DNA from: Trichomonas vaginalis G3
Taxonomy: Eukaryota; Parabasalia; Trichomonadida; Trichomonadidae
DNA: 64,000 nucleotides
Reading direction: 5' to 3'
Assembly: GCF_026262505.1 (NCBI RefSeq)
Contig: NC_067207.1
Coordinates: forward strand, 17,762,082-17,826,081
Part shown: positions 10,476 to 19,988 of the stretch, in pieces
Layout: each line of letters opens with the position of its first letter
Numbering within the stretch: the stretch's first letter is position 1
Translations under genes and position numbers: made by a program
The notes under the pieces: generated by a model
The model's input: only the letters and a program-made list of their open reading frames with translations
Database searches by the model: none
What the model was told of the DNA's origin: nothing

Positions 10476-12011
10476 TTAAATATTATTTAAATATAATGGA
10501 GTAATAAAATAAATCGGAATTTCTATTAATTTATTGTTAACCTCAACTAATACATTACCGTTAATATATCTAACAAATTCAGCTATTGTGTCAAATCTTC
10601 GTCTTCTTTTTGTCATTGATTTATCAGTTTTTCCATAATCAAGATGAATCAAAACTTTATCCCCTTGTTTAAAATTCATGAGCCCCGAATTAATTTGTTC
10701 ACGTTTAACATCATTTAACCTTTCCATTTGCTTTCTAATATATTCCCATTCTTTTGAAATATCATTTTTCATTTCCACTGGTTTCATGTTTATAGTTCTA
10801 TGCCATGTATTATTGTAATAATATACTAACTGCTGTATGATGGAGTCATGATTTCCATCCCAGTATATCTGACCGTTAACCCCTAACGCATCTCTAAGAG
10901 TTCTCATTACTGCATCAACTATTTTATTATGAAACGTATATGGAGAGGATGAAAAGTAAAAATTAATTTGTGGAAAATAATGAGCCATAGCTGCCTGAAA
11001 TCCTTTATCACCATCACCCCTGATATTATCTACTCTTTCATGATCTAGTAAGTATTGAATAGCTCTTCTTGTTTCCTGTTCTGTTTTCCCTTTTACCGGA
11101 ATGCAATATAAATATCTGGTGTTAATGTTAATGGCGAATAAATAAGTAACGTTTCCTTTTGAATATTCTAAATGATCGATTTCGTATGAATATGGATGTG
11201 GTGCAAATGAGGGACGACTAAATTTTTCCTTTAACGGTTGAATTTTTGGGTCAGTTGGTTTATTTAATATTTTGAAATCCTTTTTAAAATCTTTTTGCTT
11301 CTTTAATGTTTGAAATGGATATAATAAAGTGAATGATGAAGGATTAACTGAAGGAGAAGGAGGAACTACTGTTGGAGGTTTTGGTGTTGTAAGTGATTTA
11401 ATTTTATCTGCTTTGATTTTGGATGATGAAGTTTTGGATTTCATTCCTCCTTTCATTAATTCTGGATGTATTCTATTCATTTGTTTTAAATATACTGTAT
11501 ATAAAGGTTTGATATACTTTCCCGCTTCGAGTTTATGTTGAAGGATGAATTCCAAAAGTTGATCTTCATTTAAAAGTCGGGCTGAATATGATTTAACTAA
11601 TGAATCATAAATTAAAGCTTGTGCTTCATTTATGGTCTGAAGGACCTGGGCGTTTTGCACCTTTAGCTGTTGAACATTTGGCTTTTGCGGCTCAGGATTA
11701 TATAATTTATATAATTCATCAATATCTTCTTCTGTTAATACTTTATTTTTGAAATCTTTCAATTGTTTAAGTTGTGATTTAGTTTTTCCCTTTGCATATT
11801 CATTATTTTTAATTTTGTCTTTAATTTTAGAAATTATTTTATCATGATATTTCAAAATTTCATTTTTATAATATGGATAATAATAATCCATATCATCACC
11901 CCCGATATTGTTATCATGTTTTTGGAGATATGATTTTAAGTCATAATAAGTAAGAAAATTTTGATTAAGTACTAAATCATAAATTAAATTTTTTAAATCT
12001 GTGTTATCCAT
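10476..12011 (-). CDS. Retroviral-type (Polinton) integrase, right arm
   Basis: The 511-residue product looks whole. Residues 1-230 are lysine-rich and helical with a proline-rich linker near 225-240. The RNase H-fold core starts at YEIDHLEYSKG (about 290) and continues through VDNIRGDGDKGF and the HNKIVD helix, with YYYNNTWHRTI after it, the hallmark order of retroviral and Polinton integrases. A chromo-like or SH3-like C-terminal beta domain (GDKVLIHLDYG) ends the protein. It would cut and join element ends to host DNA. The start follows ATTTTTATATAA. Confidence 0.9.
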   Translation of the reverse strand: MDNTDLKNLIYDLVLNQNFLTYYDLKSYLQKHDNNIGGDDMDYYYPYYKNEILKYHDKIISKIKDKIKNNEYAKGKTKSQLKQLKDFKNKVLTEEDIDELYKLYNPEPQKPNVQQLKVQNAQVLQTINEAQALIYDSLVKSYSARLLNEDQLLEFILQHKLEAGKYIKPLYTVYLKQMNRIHPELMKGGMKSKTSSSKIKADKIKSLTTPKPPTVVPPSPSVNPSSFTLLYPFQTLKKQKDFKKDFKILNKPTDPKIQPLKEKFSRPSFAPHPYSYEIDHLEYSKGNVTYLFAININTRYLYCIPVKGKTEQETRRAIQYLLDHERVDNIRGDGDKGFQAAMAHYFPQINFYFSSSPYTFHNKIVDAVMRTLRDALGVNGQIYWDGNHDSIIQQLVYYYNNTWHRTINMKPVEMKNDISKEWEYIRKQMERLNDVKREQINSGLMNFKQGDKVLIHLDYGKTDKSMTKRRRRFDTIAEFVRYINGNVLVEVNNKLIEIPIYFITPLYLNNI

Positions 12012-12035
12012 TTATATAAAAATAAAATAAGTGTT

Positions 12036-12107
12036 TTAAGGGTGCCCACCTCTTTGATCAAGAATCAAAACCATCATTAACGGTTCTTTTTGTCTCTTCT
12101 GTGGCAT
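12036..12107 (-). CDS. 23-residue small ORF between polymerase and integrase (right arm)
   Basis: Same peptide as 4,171-4,242, in the same position between polymerase and integrase. Kept in both arms, but too short for certainty. Confidence 0.35.
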   Translation of the reverse strand: MPQKRQKEPLMMVLILDQRGGHP

Positions 12108-12135
12108 TTTATTAAAAATAAAATTTTAAATTGTA

Positions 12136-15100
12136 TTAAATAAATGGCATACAACATCCATTTTCACAACATACAGCCTTAGTGTGTGCTCCTGTTAATG
12201 CAGTCTTACCGATTGTTAAGCGAGTCATCGACCTGTTTTTAAGTTGTAAATTAATATTCTGACCATCAAATATCACTTTATCATTTATTATATCCAAATA
12301 ATTTTTAGGTGTTAATTGTTTATTTTGTCGTAAACTAACACCTTTCATTTTTTGTGCAATCTTTTTAAAATCACTTCCATCAATTGAACCGTTGAATGAT
12401 GTATAACACTTAGGGCATAAAGCAACCATGTTATCACCTTGTTTCTCAATTGCTAAACCCAATAACTTCTTCTCATGTGCTTTTTCTTCAGCTTTATTCT
12501 TTAATTTAGGTTTAAATTTCTCATCAAAACAGAAGAAATCAAATGGTGCGAATTTGAAAATGTTTTTATCATAAAATTGTTTATCGGTAACAATTGCTTG
12601 AAATGCTTGAGTGTTAGGAAGATTTGGATCGCCAGCGATTGCCCAATAAGATGAATCAGTATCACCTTCAATGAAATGAAAACGATTAAGATTTATGCAT
12701 TTATACATAAAATCATAAATGAAAACCAAATACCAGTATTTAGCATTATCTAAAGTAAAGAATGCCTCTTGTAAACATGTTTCACATCTATAAAATCTAT
12801 CTTTGAGCATCATTTGATACGTATCCTCTCCTATTTCTCTTATGTTTTTAAACTTATTTGACATACATGCAACGCGTGCCTTCTGTGCATTCATTATTTT
12901 AGTCTTTGCGTAATTTTGTGTATTCATTGCATCGTAACCATATGATCCATTAAGCGAAATCTTGCAAAATAAACTTTTTCCTTTATTTCCTTCTAATTCA
13001 GCCTTTTGTCTTTCGTTCATAAATTTGTTCGCAAATTCATTAAAGCAAGTGTTTTTAGTAAATGTTAAAATTGATTGAATGTCATCGATGATAAAATGAA
13101 ATCTGTCGATTAGATACCAAAGATAATAAGAAGAAAATGGTTGATATTGGTTGTGTGTTGATGCTAACTGAGTTAATTTCCTCTGTTTCTGGTCAACTGG
13201 TAGATTGTTTGATTTCATGTAATTATACATAAAACTGCCAATTGTTTTTTCATCTGTGATAATATCTAAGTTTCTTATTATCGGTAAAAAGTTTATGTAA
13301 TCATTAATGTATTTTTCATCAATGTGACTCTTTACTTCAGTCACGAATAAAGTATTTTTCTTCTTAATTATTCCCAGTGCTTTTGCTTTCTTTGTTGCTG
13401 TATCACAAATGATAACACTATTCAATCTTCCCGGCATATACATTTTATGGTCAGTATATTGAATGAAATCATGAGGATTAGATGAAAATGATGAAGGATA
13501 TAATGAATTAAAATCAACACCAACGAAATGAGTCATGATGTTGGTGGTGTCCTCATTTGATACAGTTTTAGTTTCTGGACTATATGAAAGTTTATTAATG
13601 TGCGTGATTCCTTTAAGATTAACACGATGTTGAACATTTGATAGACCACCAGTAATTCCATTACGGAGAATGTGATAAGCTTCAACTGAATCTAAAGTCA
13701 TTGGTAAATTATATTTTAATGCATAATTTCTTAAATTGATTCTTAAACGTTGAACATCTTCATCTTTATTTGATTTTATGACATTGCAATAACAACACAT
13801 TAACTGACAATTTTCTTTGGTATGTGGTTTTTCATTATCGATTCTATCTAATGTTGGTTTATTTGCATATGTAAACGCTTTACCACACATTTTGCATTTA
13901 GATGAAAGGATTAAATCGTGATAGTATTGAAAATCATCCATTGAAACATTATTTTTAGTATCCCTTTCTGCTTTTTCATCTTGTTTCTTATATGATTCAA
14001 TTTTATATTTCCAATACTTTTTCGTTAATTCAAAACTTGATTCCACATTTTCTTCTTCTGGATATGTTTCGTTAGGATTAAAGTCTTTATATGCTAAAGC
14101 GTAACGAATCATTGAAGCATTCGATGATAAAGAAAGATTATGAAGCATATCAATTTTATAAACAAATGTTTCTTCAATAATTTTATCGATTGGGTCAATC
14201 ATAATTTCAACATCTTTATTGCAATAATGAATAAAATATTCTAATCTATTCTTAAAATTTTTAGCATCATTGAGATATATTTGATAATCACTATCTGATA
14301 TAGTTTCTTGAGTTAATGCTGAATAAAATGAATCTTTCGTGAATGGTTCCACTTTATATAATTCTTCTTCGTAATTCTCCCATGTGATGAATTGATAAGG
14401 GAAAAAGGATTTAACACGTGATTTATTGTTTCCGAAATCTTGAGTGAATTGGTCTAATGTCCCACCCGCTATATAATTTCTGATGTCAATAAATCTTAAT
14501 TCATATGGAACGTTTGTTTTCTTTACAATGATTTGCTTAAATTGTGAAGATGAACCCAGCATTGATTTTATTTTCCATTTTGCAGTGTTTAAATCACGAA
14601 GAATTAAATTTAAATCAAACTTTCCCGAATTAAAACCTATGATATTCACTTTATTGAATTCCTCATCTAGAAGTTCTTTAAATGCTTCCTTCTGTTTTTC
14701 ATTTAATGTATGGGACAAAGTCCCCGCCGTTTGCGGCTTCAATAATTCTTCATATTGTTCAATATTTGATTTAGCAACTAATGAACAGGTTGAAAATAAA
14801 AACTCAATCCAATCAGAAATAAAAGAATCACTCGAAGTTAAGCAAAAATTCTTCGTATATGTTTTATCATTTAATTTAACTGTTGATGATACCATGAATG
14901 GTTTTAAGTAAGCATTCAAAGTTGCACACTCAGAAAGTTGTAATTCTTCTTTAGTCTCTAATGTTTCAAAGTCAAAAGTAATATAATATCTTGTCGGTTG
15001 ATAATATTCCTGCAAATTATGAGCTAATAACCACTGATATATCTTTTGTTTCGTAATATGTGGTGCATATGGTTGCTGTGTCTTTTGCAATTGAACGTCT

Positions 15101-15606
15101 TGAATTAATCTCCCATTATTTTCTTTACATTTCTCACAATGCTTTAAAAATCTTCTTTGGTTTTTCCTTTCTGGATCATCACGGATAGAATAAACTTCTT
15201 CTTTACAATATGGACAAACTTTATAGCCGGTGAGTGCTTCTACGTCTGTTATTCTGTCAGCGTGAAGTTTTCCACATGAACTCTGTGTTAATAAAATATT
15301 TACTGTTTCAAATTCTGGATCTATCATTATTGAATCCACTAATGGAAAGTCTACCTTATTTATGTCCACGTCTTCTGGTTGAGGATCACAATAATAGAAA
15401 TCAATATTAACATTTAACATTCTCGCTAATCTCTCACTTTCTGATGAAATGTCAAACCCGTCATATGCATCTATTGCTTCATTTAAATAGCTTCTACGAG
15501 TTTTAGGATTAACACCATCAGGAATGTTATAGAAGCGTTTAAATAACCTTCTACCTTCTGCTCTAATTTGATTATCATTCATTTTAGCTGTTCCGTTTTT
15601 GTTCAT
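12136..15606 (-). CDS. Protein-primed family B DNA polymerase with internal HNH domain (right arm)
   Basis: The 1156-residue protein is nearly identical to 676-4143, with the same exonuclease motifs, HNH-like insertion and polymerase motifs A, B and C. Two intact, almost identical polymerase genes in one element suggest recent duplication or ongoing conversion between arms. The start follows AATTTTTTTTCTTACATAA. It looks whole. Confidence 0.93.
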   Translation of the reverse strand: MNKNGTAKMNDNQIRAEGRRLFKRFYNIPDGVNPKTRRSYLNEAIDAYDGFDISSESERLARMLNVNIDFYYCDPQPEDVDINKVDFPLVDSIMIDPEFETVNILLTQSSCGKLHADRITDVEALTGYKVCPYCKEEVYSIRDDPERKNQRRFLKHCEKCKENNGRLIQDVQLQKTQQPYAPHITKQKIYQWLLAHNLQEYYQPTRYYITFDFETLETKEELQLSECATLNAYLKPFMVSSTVKLNDKTYTKNFCLTSSDSFISDWIEFLFSTCSLVAKSNIEQYEELLKPQTAGTLSHTLNEKQKEAFKELLDEEFNKVNIIGFNSGKFDLNLILRDLNTAKWKIKSMLGSSSQFKQIIVKKTNVPYELRFIDIRNYIAGGTLDQFTQDFGNNKSRVKSFFPYQFITWENYEEELYKVEPFTKDSFYSALTQETISDSDYQIYLNDAKNFKNRLEYFIHYCNKDVEIMIDPIDKIIEETFVYKIDMLHNLSLSSNASMIRYALAYKDFNPNETYPEEENVESSFELTKKYWKYKIESYKKQDEKAERDTKNNVSMDDFQYYHDLILSSKCKMCGKAFTYANKPTLDRIDNEKPHTKENCQLMCCYCNVIKSNKDEDVQRLRINLRNYALKYNLPMTLDSVEAYHILRNGITGGLSNVQHRVNLKGITHINKLSYSPETKTVSNEDTTNIMTHFVGVDFNSLYPSSFSSNPHDFIQYTDHKMYMPGRLNSVIICDTATKKAKALGIIKKKNTLFVTEVKSHIDEKYINDYINFLPIIRNLDIITDEKTIGSFMYNYMKSNNLPVDQKQRKLTQLASTHNQYQPFSSYYLWYLIDRFHFIIDDIQSILTFTKNTCFNEFANKFMNERQKAELEGNKGKSLFCKISLNGSYGYDAMNTQNYAKTKIMNAQKARVACMSNKFKNIREIGEDTYQMMLKDRFYRCETCLQEAFFTLDNAKYWYLVFIYDFMYKCINLNRFHFIEGDTDSSYWAIAGDPNLPNTQAFQAIVTDKQFYDKNIFKFAPFDFFCFDEKFKPKLKNKAEEKAHEKKLLGLAIEKQGDNMVALCPKCYTSFNGSIDGSDFKKIAQKMKGVSLRQNKQLTPKNYLDIINDKVIFDGQNINLQLKNRSMTRLTIGKTALTGAHTKAVCCENGCCMPFI

Positions 15607-15655
15607 TTATGTAAGAAAAAAAATTAAATAAATAAATAAAAATAAAGTTTATTTA

Positions 15656-16762
15656 TTAAAGTCCATAAAATGAATTAAGAACACATAAATTTTTATCATC
15701 TGCGACGTGACGAATACATTTTAATTTACTTAAGAATGCGTACCCTGATACATTAAATCTAATTCCTGTCTTATTTAATTTCACAACTTTGAAAAGAAAT
15801 GTATGAATAGCTATAAAATGATGAGAAGATGTTTTATGGGTTGCTTCCATTTTTTCTGAAATAAATGAATAAATATAATGTTTATAAGTTTTCATATCTT
15901 TTATGTTCTTAATAACGAATGGTATAGACCTTTCAACTTCATCTTCCTTCGGTGCTGTTCTTTCATATGAAACATTATTAGTATCTTCAATAATGAAACC
16001 GCAATCACACAAAATTTTATAGGTTCCAATGGTTTCTTTTGATATTTTATCTAATAAATCAAAAACTTTATCAACACCTGTGCATTTATTTAAATAATAA
16101 TTTGTGTAAATATCATGATCTTCTTTCTTAATCGTATTAGTTGCATATGTCACGTTTTTAAGAGCTTTTTTGAATTTTTCGGAATCTAAAGGTGGTGAAA
16201 GTAATATACAAGGGTATTCTTCATTATCAATAAATTGTAACTTATGTTTACGAATAAATTTAGTTCCTTCTTCTGAAAGTGTTTCATCTATTTCACCATC
16301 TAATAAATTTTGTGTTGATTCTGAGACATAATTTTTATATCTTTCTTCATGAGATTTCTGAACTTCTGATTCTGAAGCTGGGATATTCATTAAACCCTCT
16401 ACTTCATTTTCATTATATTTTTCAACTTCTCTTAATTCCTTAATTTTTTCATCTATTTCATCTCTTATTTTTTCCAGTCTTTCAATTTCATCATATTCAT
16501 CATCTTTAATCCGTTCTTCATAATATTCAGGGAAAACATCAGGTTCTTTAGGTTTTTCTTTTTTAGAAGTGGGATATAAGAAATTTATAACATCATCTTT
16601 ATTCATTTTTCCATCATAATCAAACTCATTTAAAAACTCCGCAAATTTTTGACAATTTCTTAAATAAAATTTATCAACCTCATAACCCGCCTCCTCTAAT
16701 ATATCCTTTATTTCCTCATTTGTGAATCCCAATTTTTTCACGTTGTTAGTTTTGACGCTCAT
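15656..16762 (-). CDS. 368-residue protein of unknown family, upstream of polymerase
   Basis: I place the start at MSVKTNNVKKLGFT because it directly follows TTTTTATTTTGTATGAA, the leader type of this element; the frame opens further upstream only through non-ATG codons. Residues 1-60 look like a small helical domain, about 75-130 are an acidic coiled coil (EEYEE, DEIERLEKIRDEI), and the last 200 residues are mixed alpha/beta. The gene sits 49 bases upstream of the polymerase on the same strand. Family not recognised. Confidence 0.75.
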   Translation of the reverse strand: MSVKTNNVKKLGFTNEEIKDILEEAGYEVDKFYLRNCQKFAEFLNEFDYDGKMNKDDVINFLYPTSKKEKPKEPDVFPEYYEERIKDDEYDEIERLEKIRDEIDEKIKELREVEKYNENEVEGLMNIPASESEVQKSHEERYKNYVSESTQNLLDGEIDETLSEEGTKFIRKHKLQFIDNEEYPCILLSPPLDSEKFKKALKNVTYATNTIKKEDHDIYTNYYLNKCTGVDKVFDLLDKISKETIGTYKILCDCGFIIEDTNNVSYERTAPKEDEVERSIPFVIKNIKDMKTYKHYIYSFISEKMEATHKTSSHHFIAIHTFLFKVVKLNKTGIRFNVSGYAFLSKLKCIRHVADDKNLCVLNSFYGL

Positions 16763-16849
16763 TTCATACAAAATAAAAAATAAAATGTTCAAAATTGTAA
16801 GACATGAATCAAATAATTGATTTCATAAATTCAAATAATCATTAGTTTC

Positions 16850-17101
16850 TTAAAGTTCAATGTTGAACTCATCAAATTCTTCTTCATCAACATCATTATC
16901 TTTAGCGAGTTTAATTACTCTTTCAACTCTATCTTTTGATAGTCTTGCGTTTAATTTTTTCTGAAGTTTTTCGTTACCAAGTTCTAAAATTTTACATGGA
17001 TGATATTTAAACCTGTTAAATTCTTTTTCCTCAGTTTTAATCATTAATCTACAAAGAACTTTAGTGAGGTGATTTTGTTGTTTAAACCATTTATTTATCA
17101 T
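16850..17101 (-). CDS. 83-residue protein of unknown function
   Basis: Small basic protein with an acidic end (DNDVDEEEFDEFNIEL). Its start overlaps the end of the next gene upstream by 11 bases, suggesting a shared transcript. Family not recognised. It lies in the part of the arm that falls outside the window on the left. Confidence 0.6.
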   Translation of the reverse strand: MINKWFKQQNHLTKVLCRLMIKTEEKEFNRFKYHPCKILELGNEKLQKKLNARLSKDRVERVIKLAKDNDVDEEEFDEFNIEL

Positions 17102-17327
17102 TAATATTTGTTATAAATTCAATATCCGGAATTAATTCCCAAATTTTTGAATTTTCGATTAATTTACCATCAAATGCAAAAGCAATGGGTTTAATATTAA
17201 ACTTACCTTTATAAAATGAACTTTCTATGTAATCATCAAAATAAACGTCTACTTGTTTAACCTGGGTGAGAATTGGTGAAAGTTTATCCATTAATTGATT
17301 CACAGTCACGAATCTTGTTCCGTTCAT
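17091..17327 (-). CDS. 78-residue protein of unknown function
   Basis: Starts MNGTRFVTVNQLMDKL and is predicted as mixed alpha/beta. The start follows TTTTTAATTCGTAAGAA, again the element A leader type. It is the outermost recognisable gene on the right side of element A. Family not recognised. Confidence 0.6.
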   Translation of the reverse strand: MNGTRFVTVNQLMDKLSPILTQVKQVDVYFDDYIESSFYKGKFNIKPIAFAFDGKLIENSKIWELIPDIEFITNINDK

Positions 17328-17727
17328 TTCTTACGAATTAAAAATAAAATAATAAACATAACTAAGTTTTAATTTTTCGTAAGAAGTTTATTTTAAAATT
17401 AATGTTAATTTTTTAAAGTTTATTTTTTAATGTGTTTATTACATCATTTATGGGCTGAGTGTAAATGTCTTACAATTTTGAACATTTTTTAAATCTTGAT
17501 TTATTCAAAAACGTAAGAATAAAAACCGTAAGAATCATACATTTTTTACTTCATATGTCAAAAAAATGTTACAAAATCGTTGAGAAAGGGACAGACTAGC
17601 CCATTGTCACTTTTTAATTTAGCAAATGAACGCTTATGGAGTGGAGTTTTTGGGTAAATCTGATTTGCTTATAAATGAAATAAAATCAAAAGAAACCATA
17701 TTGGCATTATATTATGCAAAAATAAAT

Positions 17728-18175
17728 GATCTTACTTAGTACTTTTAAAGTTAATTTCAGAAAAAATTTGACACAATGGTATCCGGCACATACAAGTGGT
17801 GTACAACCAAAATATAAGTTGGTTTAAACATATATTGCTATATCTCATGATCTTACTTAGTACTTTTAAAGTTAATTTCAGAAAAAATTTGACACAATGG
17901 TATCCGGCACATACAAGTGGTGTACAACCAAAATATAAGTTGGTTTAAACATATATTGCTATATCTCATGATCTTACTTAGTACTTTTAAAGTTAATTTC
18001 AGAAAAAATTTGACACAATGGTATCCGGCACATACAAGTGGTGTACAACCAAAATATAAGTTGGTTTAAACATATATTGCTATATCTCATGATCTTACTT
18101 AGTACTTTTAAAGTTAATTTCAGAAAAAATTTGACACAATGGTATCCGGCACATACAAGTGGTGTACAACCAAAT
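17728..18175 (+). repeat. Tandem repeat, 121-bp period, about 3.7 copies
   Basis: Units start at 17,728, 17,849, 17,970 and 18,091. Each begins with ATGATCTTACTTAG just before or at the boundary and contains GACACAATGGTATCCGGCAC. The last unit runs into the reading frame at 18,089. The period is not a multiple of three, so the array duplicates a gene start and does not lengthen a protein. Confidence 0.95.
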
Positions 18176-18445
18176 CTTCGACTCGATGAACTTGTCATCG
18201 AGTTATATTCCAGTGTTGTTCCTTCATTCCTGATTAAGTTGCAAATTAAAGGTCTGGATTCAGAGAGAAGTGTTAAAGTTATCAAAAAAGTCACAAGAGA
18301 TTTCGAAGAAATGACACAATTTAAAAAAGTCGAATGCATCAGTATGCTTGAAGCTGTTCAGAAAGGTCTGAAAAATGATACACTTGATCCCAACATTGTT
18401 TACTCAACATTAAAAATATTATTGCAAAGAAAACAATTGATTTAA
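18089..18445 (+). CDS. 118-residue protein of unknown family, start duplicated by tandem repeat
   Basis: The frame starts MILLSTFKVNFRKN inside the last 121-bp unit and ends KILLQRKQLI. Most of it is predicted helical (for example ERSVKVIKKVTRDFEEM). A short upstream frame (17,627-17,740, MNAYGVEFLGKSD) may be the old N terminus, separated by the repeat expansion and a frame change near 17,735. I do not recognise it. It lies inside the small TIR element. Confidence 0.45.
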   Translation: MILLSTFKVNFRKNLTQWYPAHTSGVQPNLRLDELVIELYSSVVPSFLIKLQIKGLDSERSVKVIKKVTRDFEEMTQFKKVECISMLEAVQKGLKNDTLDPNIVYSTLKILLQRKQLI

Positions 18446-18893
18446 TAAACATTTAATTTATTATAATTAATTTTTTATTACAGTATAGTAAAAAATGCTA
18501 TAAATAAATTATTATATTTTATTAAAATGTGACTTTTAATAGTAAGTGAATAAAATAAATCAGGAATTGGGAAAGAAATAAGGTTAATTAAAAATAATGA
18601 AAATTACAAGTTTAAGGTTAATGAAAAAGTGACAATGGGCGAGTTTGTCCCCCACTCCAAAATCGTTCAATATTGTATGAATTCTTACGTTTACAAAAAA
18701 AGTCACACAACCCGCACTCATATACTACTTTTATATTATTGCAAAATAAAATCTTCATTATTAAGATAAGTACCTTAATATGTACGTAAATTTTAATGAA
18801 ATTTATACAACATTATAAAAATTTATGAATAAAAACTTGATATAAAATAACATTTTTATTTTTACTAAGAAAAAAAAGGTTTTTGATAATAAA

Positions 18894-19255
18894 TTTATTT
18901 TATTTCGAAAAAGTAGCAATAATCGTAAAAGGGTATTGATAGGCTTGCTAAAGTAACTAATTTTAGCTGTCAAATACTTTTGTATTTTGAAGTAAATTAG
19001 TATAAATTTGTTTTTACTTTTATTTCGAAAAAGTAGCAATAATCGTAAAAGGGTATTGATAGGCTTGCTAAAGTAACTAATTTTAGCTGTCAAATACTTT
19101 TGTATTTTGAAGTAAATTAGTATAAATTTGTTTTTACTTTTATTCGAAAAAGTAGCAATAATCGTAAAAGGGTATTGATAGGCTTGCTAAAGTAACTAAT
19201 TTTAGCTGTCAAATACTTTTTGTATTTTGAAGTAAATTAGTATAAATTTGATATT
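18894..19255. repeat. Tandem repeat, 120-bp period, three copies
   Basis: Three nearly identical units begin at 18,901, 19,021 and 19,141 with TATTTCGAAAAAGTAGCAAT and contain GGGTATTGATAGGCTTGC. No coding content is supported; the frame across it is only a shadow. Bases 18,446-18,893 hold AT-rich sequence and the right end of the small TIR element. Confidence 0.95.
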
Positions 19256-19292
19256 ATTTTAACTCCCTTTGAAAACCTCAATTTTCCATACA

Positions 19293-19352
19293 GAGGGAAC
19301 GGGAATAGCATCCAATATTCCCTGAGAATGGTTGCGCATTCTCAGTTCCCTC
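19293..19352. other. Perfect three-way-junction palindrome (60 bp)
   Basis: The outer stem GAGGGAAC (19,293-19,300) pairs with GTTCCCTC (19,345-19,352). Inside are two hairpins with no unpaired junction bases: GGGAATA/TATTCCC with an 8-base loop and TGAGAATG/CATTCTCA with a 6-base loop. As RNA or single-stranded DNA it would fold as a clean three-way junction. It may be a compact relative of the long-hairpin arrays elsewhere in the window. Confidence 0.85.
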
Positions 19353-19988
19353 TATATTTCGAACGAAGCTCTCATCGGTCTTTTTTTTTAATACTAAACG
19401 TTTTTTTCCCTGTCACTTTTAGCTAAAATTTGGGTTTGCCGCTAGATTTTTTAGTTGCAATTCGTATTTCATCCCTACCCGGATCCAAATTGATGAATAT
19501 CACAGAAAATTTCCTATACGATAATATTTGTATTTCGATATCATTGATATTGACAATTTTATTGCATCATCAATAACTTTCTGATGAAGAAGATAAAATC
19601 ACCACGACCACATTTTAAGAATACCTAAATACTTTTTAAAGATAAACAAAAAGTTAACTGCATTTCCAAAATTTTTTGTAAATAAGTTTAAATGGCTAGC
19701 AAAAATATAATTGAAATCTTTCAGACATTTCATAAAATTTTAAGAAACTACATAAATGTCCCAAGATAAAATATTTCAAAATATTTTGACGAAAAACGAT
19801 ATAAAATTAAGTATTTCTATATACTAGTCTTTAAGAAATGTATTTCTCAATTGCTTAGGTATTATTTCTACTCATGTGTATAATCCTATATTATTGAGTT
19901 GCATTTTTGCGTAATTGCATCGTTAGCACGTTAATATCATGATATATGGTTTAAAACAAATACTCTTGTAGGATATTTTACAATGTAT
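19353..19988. other. Non-coding AT-rich stretch
   Basis: I see no gene, RNA or clear repeat here. A poly-T run and one GTCACTTTTAGC word near 19,411 are the only marks. Confidence 0.6.

Larger units (their letters stand above)
10003..16281 (-). repeat. Right arm of giant inverted repeat in element A
   Basis: Inverted counterpart of bases 1-6270, holding the same polymerase, integrase, 90-residue, 36-residue and 23-residue genes. Beyond 16,281 the right arm goes on with the rest of the 368-residue gene and two further small genes. The missing left part presumably carried these too. Confidence 0.9.
16784..17490. repeat. Inverted pair of a 23-bp sequence at the right edge of element A
   Basis: AAATGTTCAAAATTGTAAGA near 16,785 reappears in reverse complement near 17,470, enclosing the two small outer genes. 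It may be part of the element's terminal structure. Bases 17,330-17,520 otherwise hold only AT-rich sequence with repeated CGTAAGAA words. Confidence 0.55.
1..17520. mobile_element. Polinton-like element A, palindromic, left end outside window
   Basis: This block encodes a protein-primed family B DNA polymerase, a retroviral-type integrase, a primase-helicase and several small proteins, the replication and integration core of a Polinton/Maverick. Polymerase, integrase and small genes occur twice, in inverted arms around one central primase-helicase gene. No capsid, protease or packaging ATPase gene is visible. The right arm looks whole. The left arm is cut by the window edge and its integrase is broken, by about two breaks. 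The right boundary near 17.5 kb is inferred from where the genes stop. The arms are nearly identical, so the duplication is young or kept alike by gene conversion. A capsid-less relative of Polintons or a tail-to-tail dimer are both possible. Confidence 0.8.
17525..18700. mobile_element. Small non-autonomous element with inverted ends
   Basis: Imperfect inverted ends face each other. GGGACAGACTAGCCCATTG then TCACTTTTT at about 17,588-17,616 pairs with its complement at 18,622-18,652, and CGTAAGAATCATAC at about 17,530 pairs with its relative near 18,690. Between them lie tandem repeats and one short reading frame, with no transposase. Family unknown. The ends contain the GTCACTTTTT word also found in the pogo-like ends at 56.6 and 58.4 kb. 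Confidence 0.6.

Noticed and set aside
17700-18130. Introns between repeated segments
   Set aside because: TTTCAG-like strings occur once per tandem unit, but no matching 5' splice site of the known trichomonad type is seen.
18803-19093. 96-residue minus-strand protein
   Set aside because: The apparent internal repeat is only the 120-bp tandem array read in one frame.
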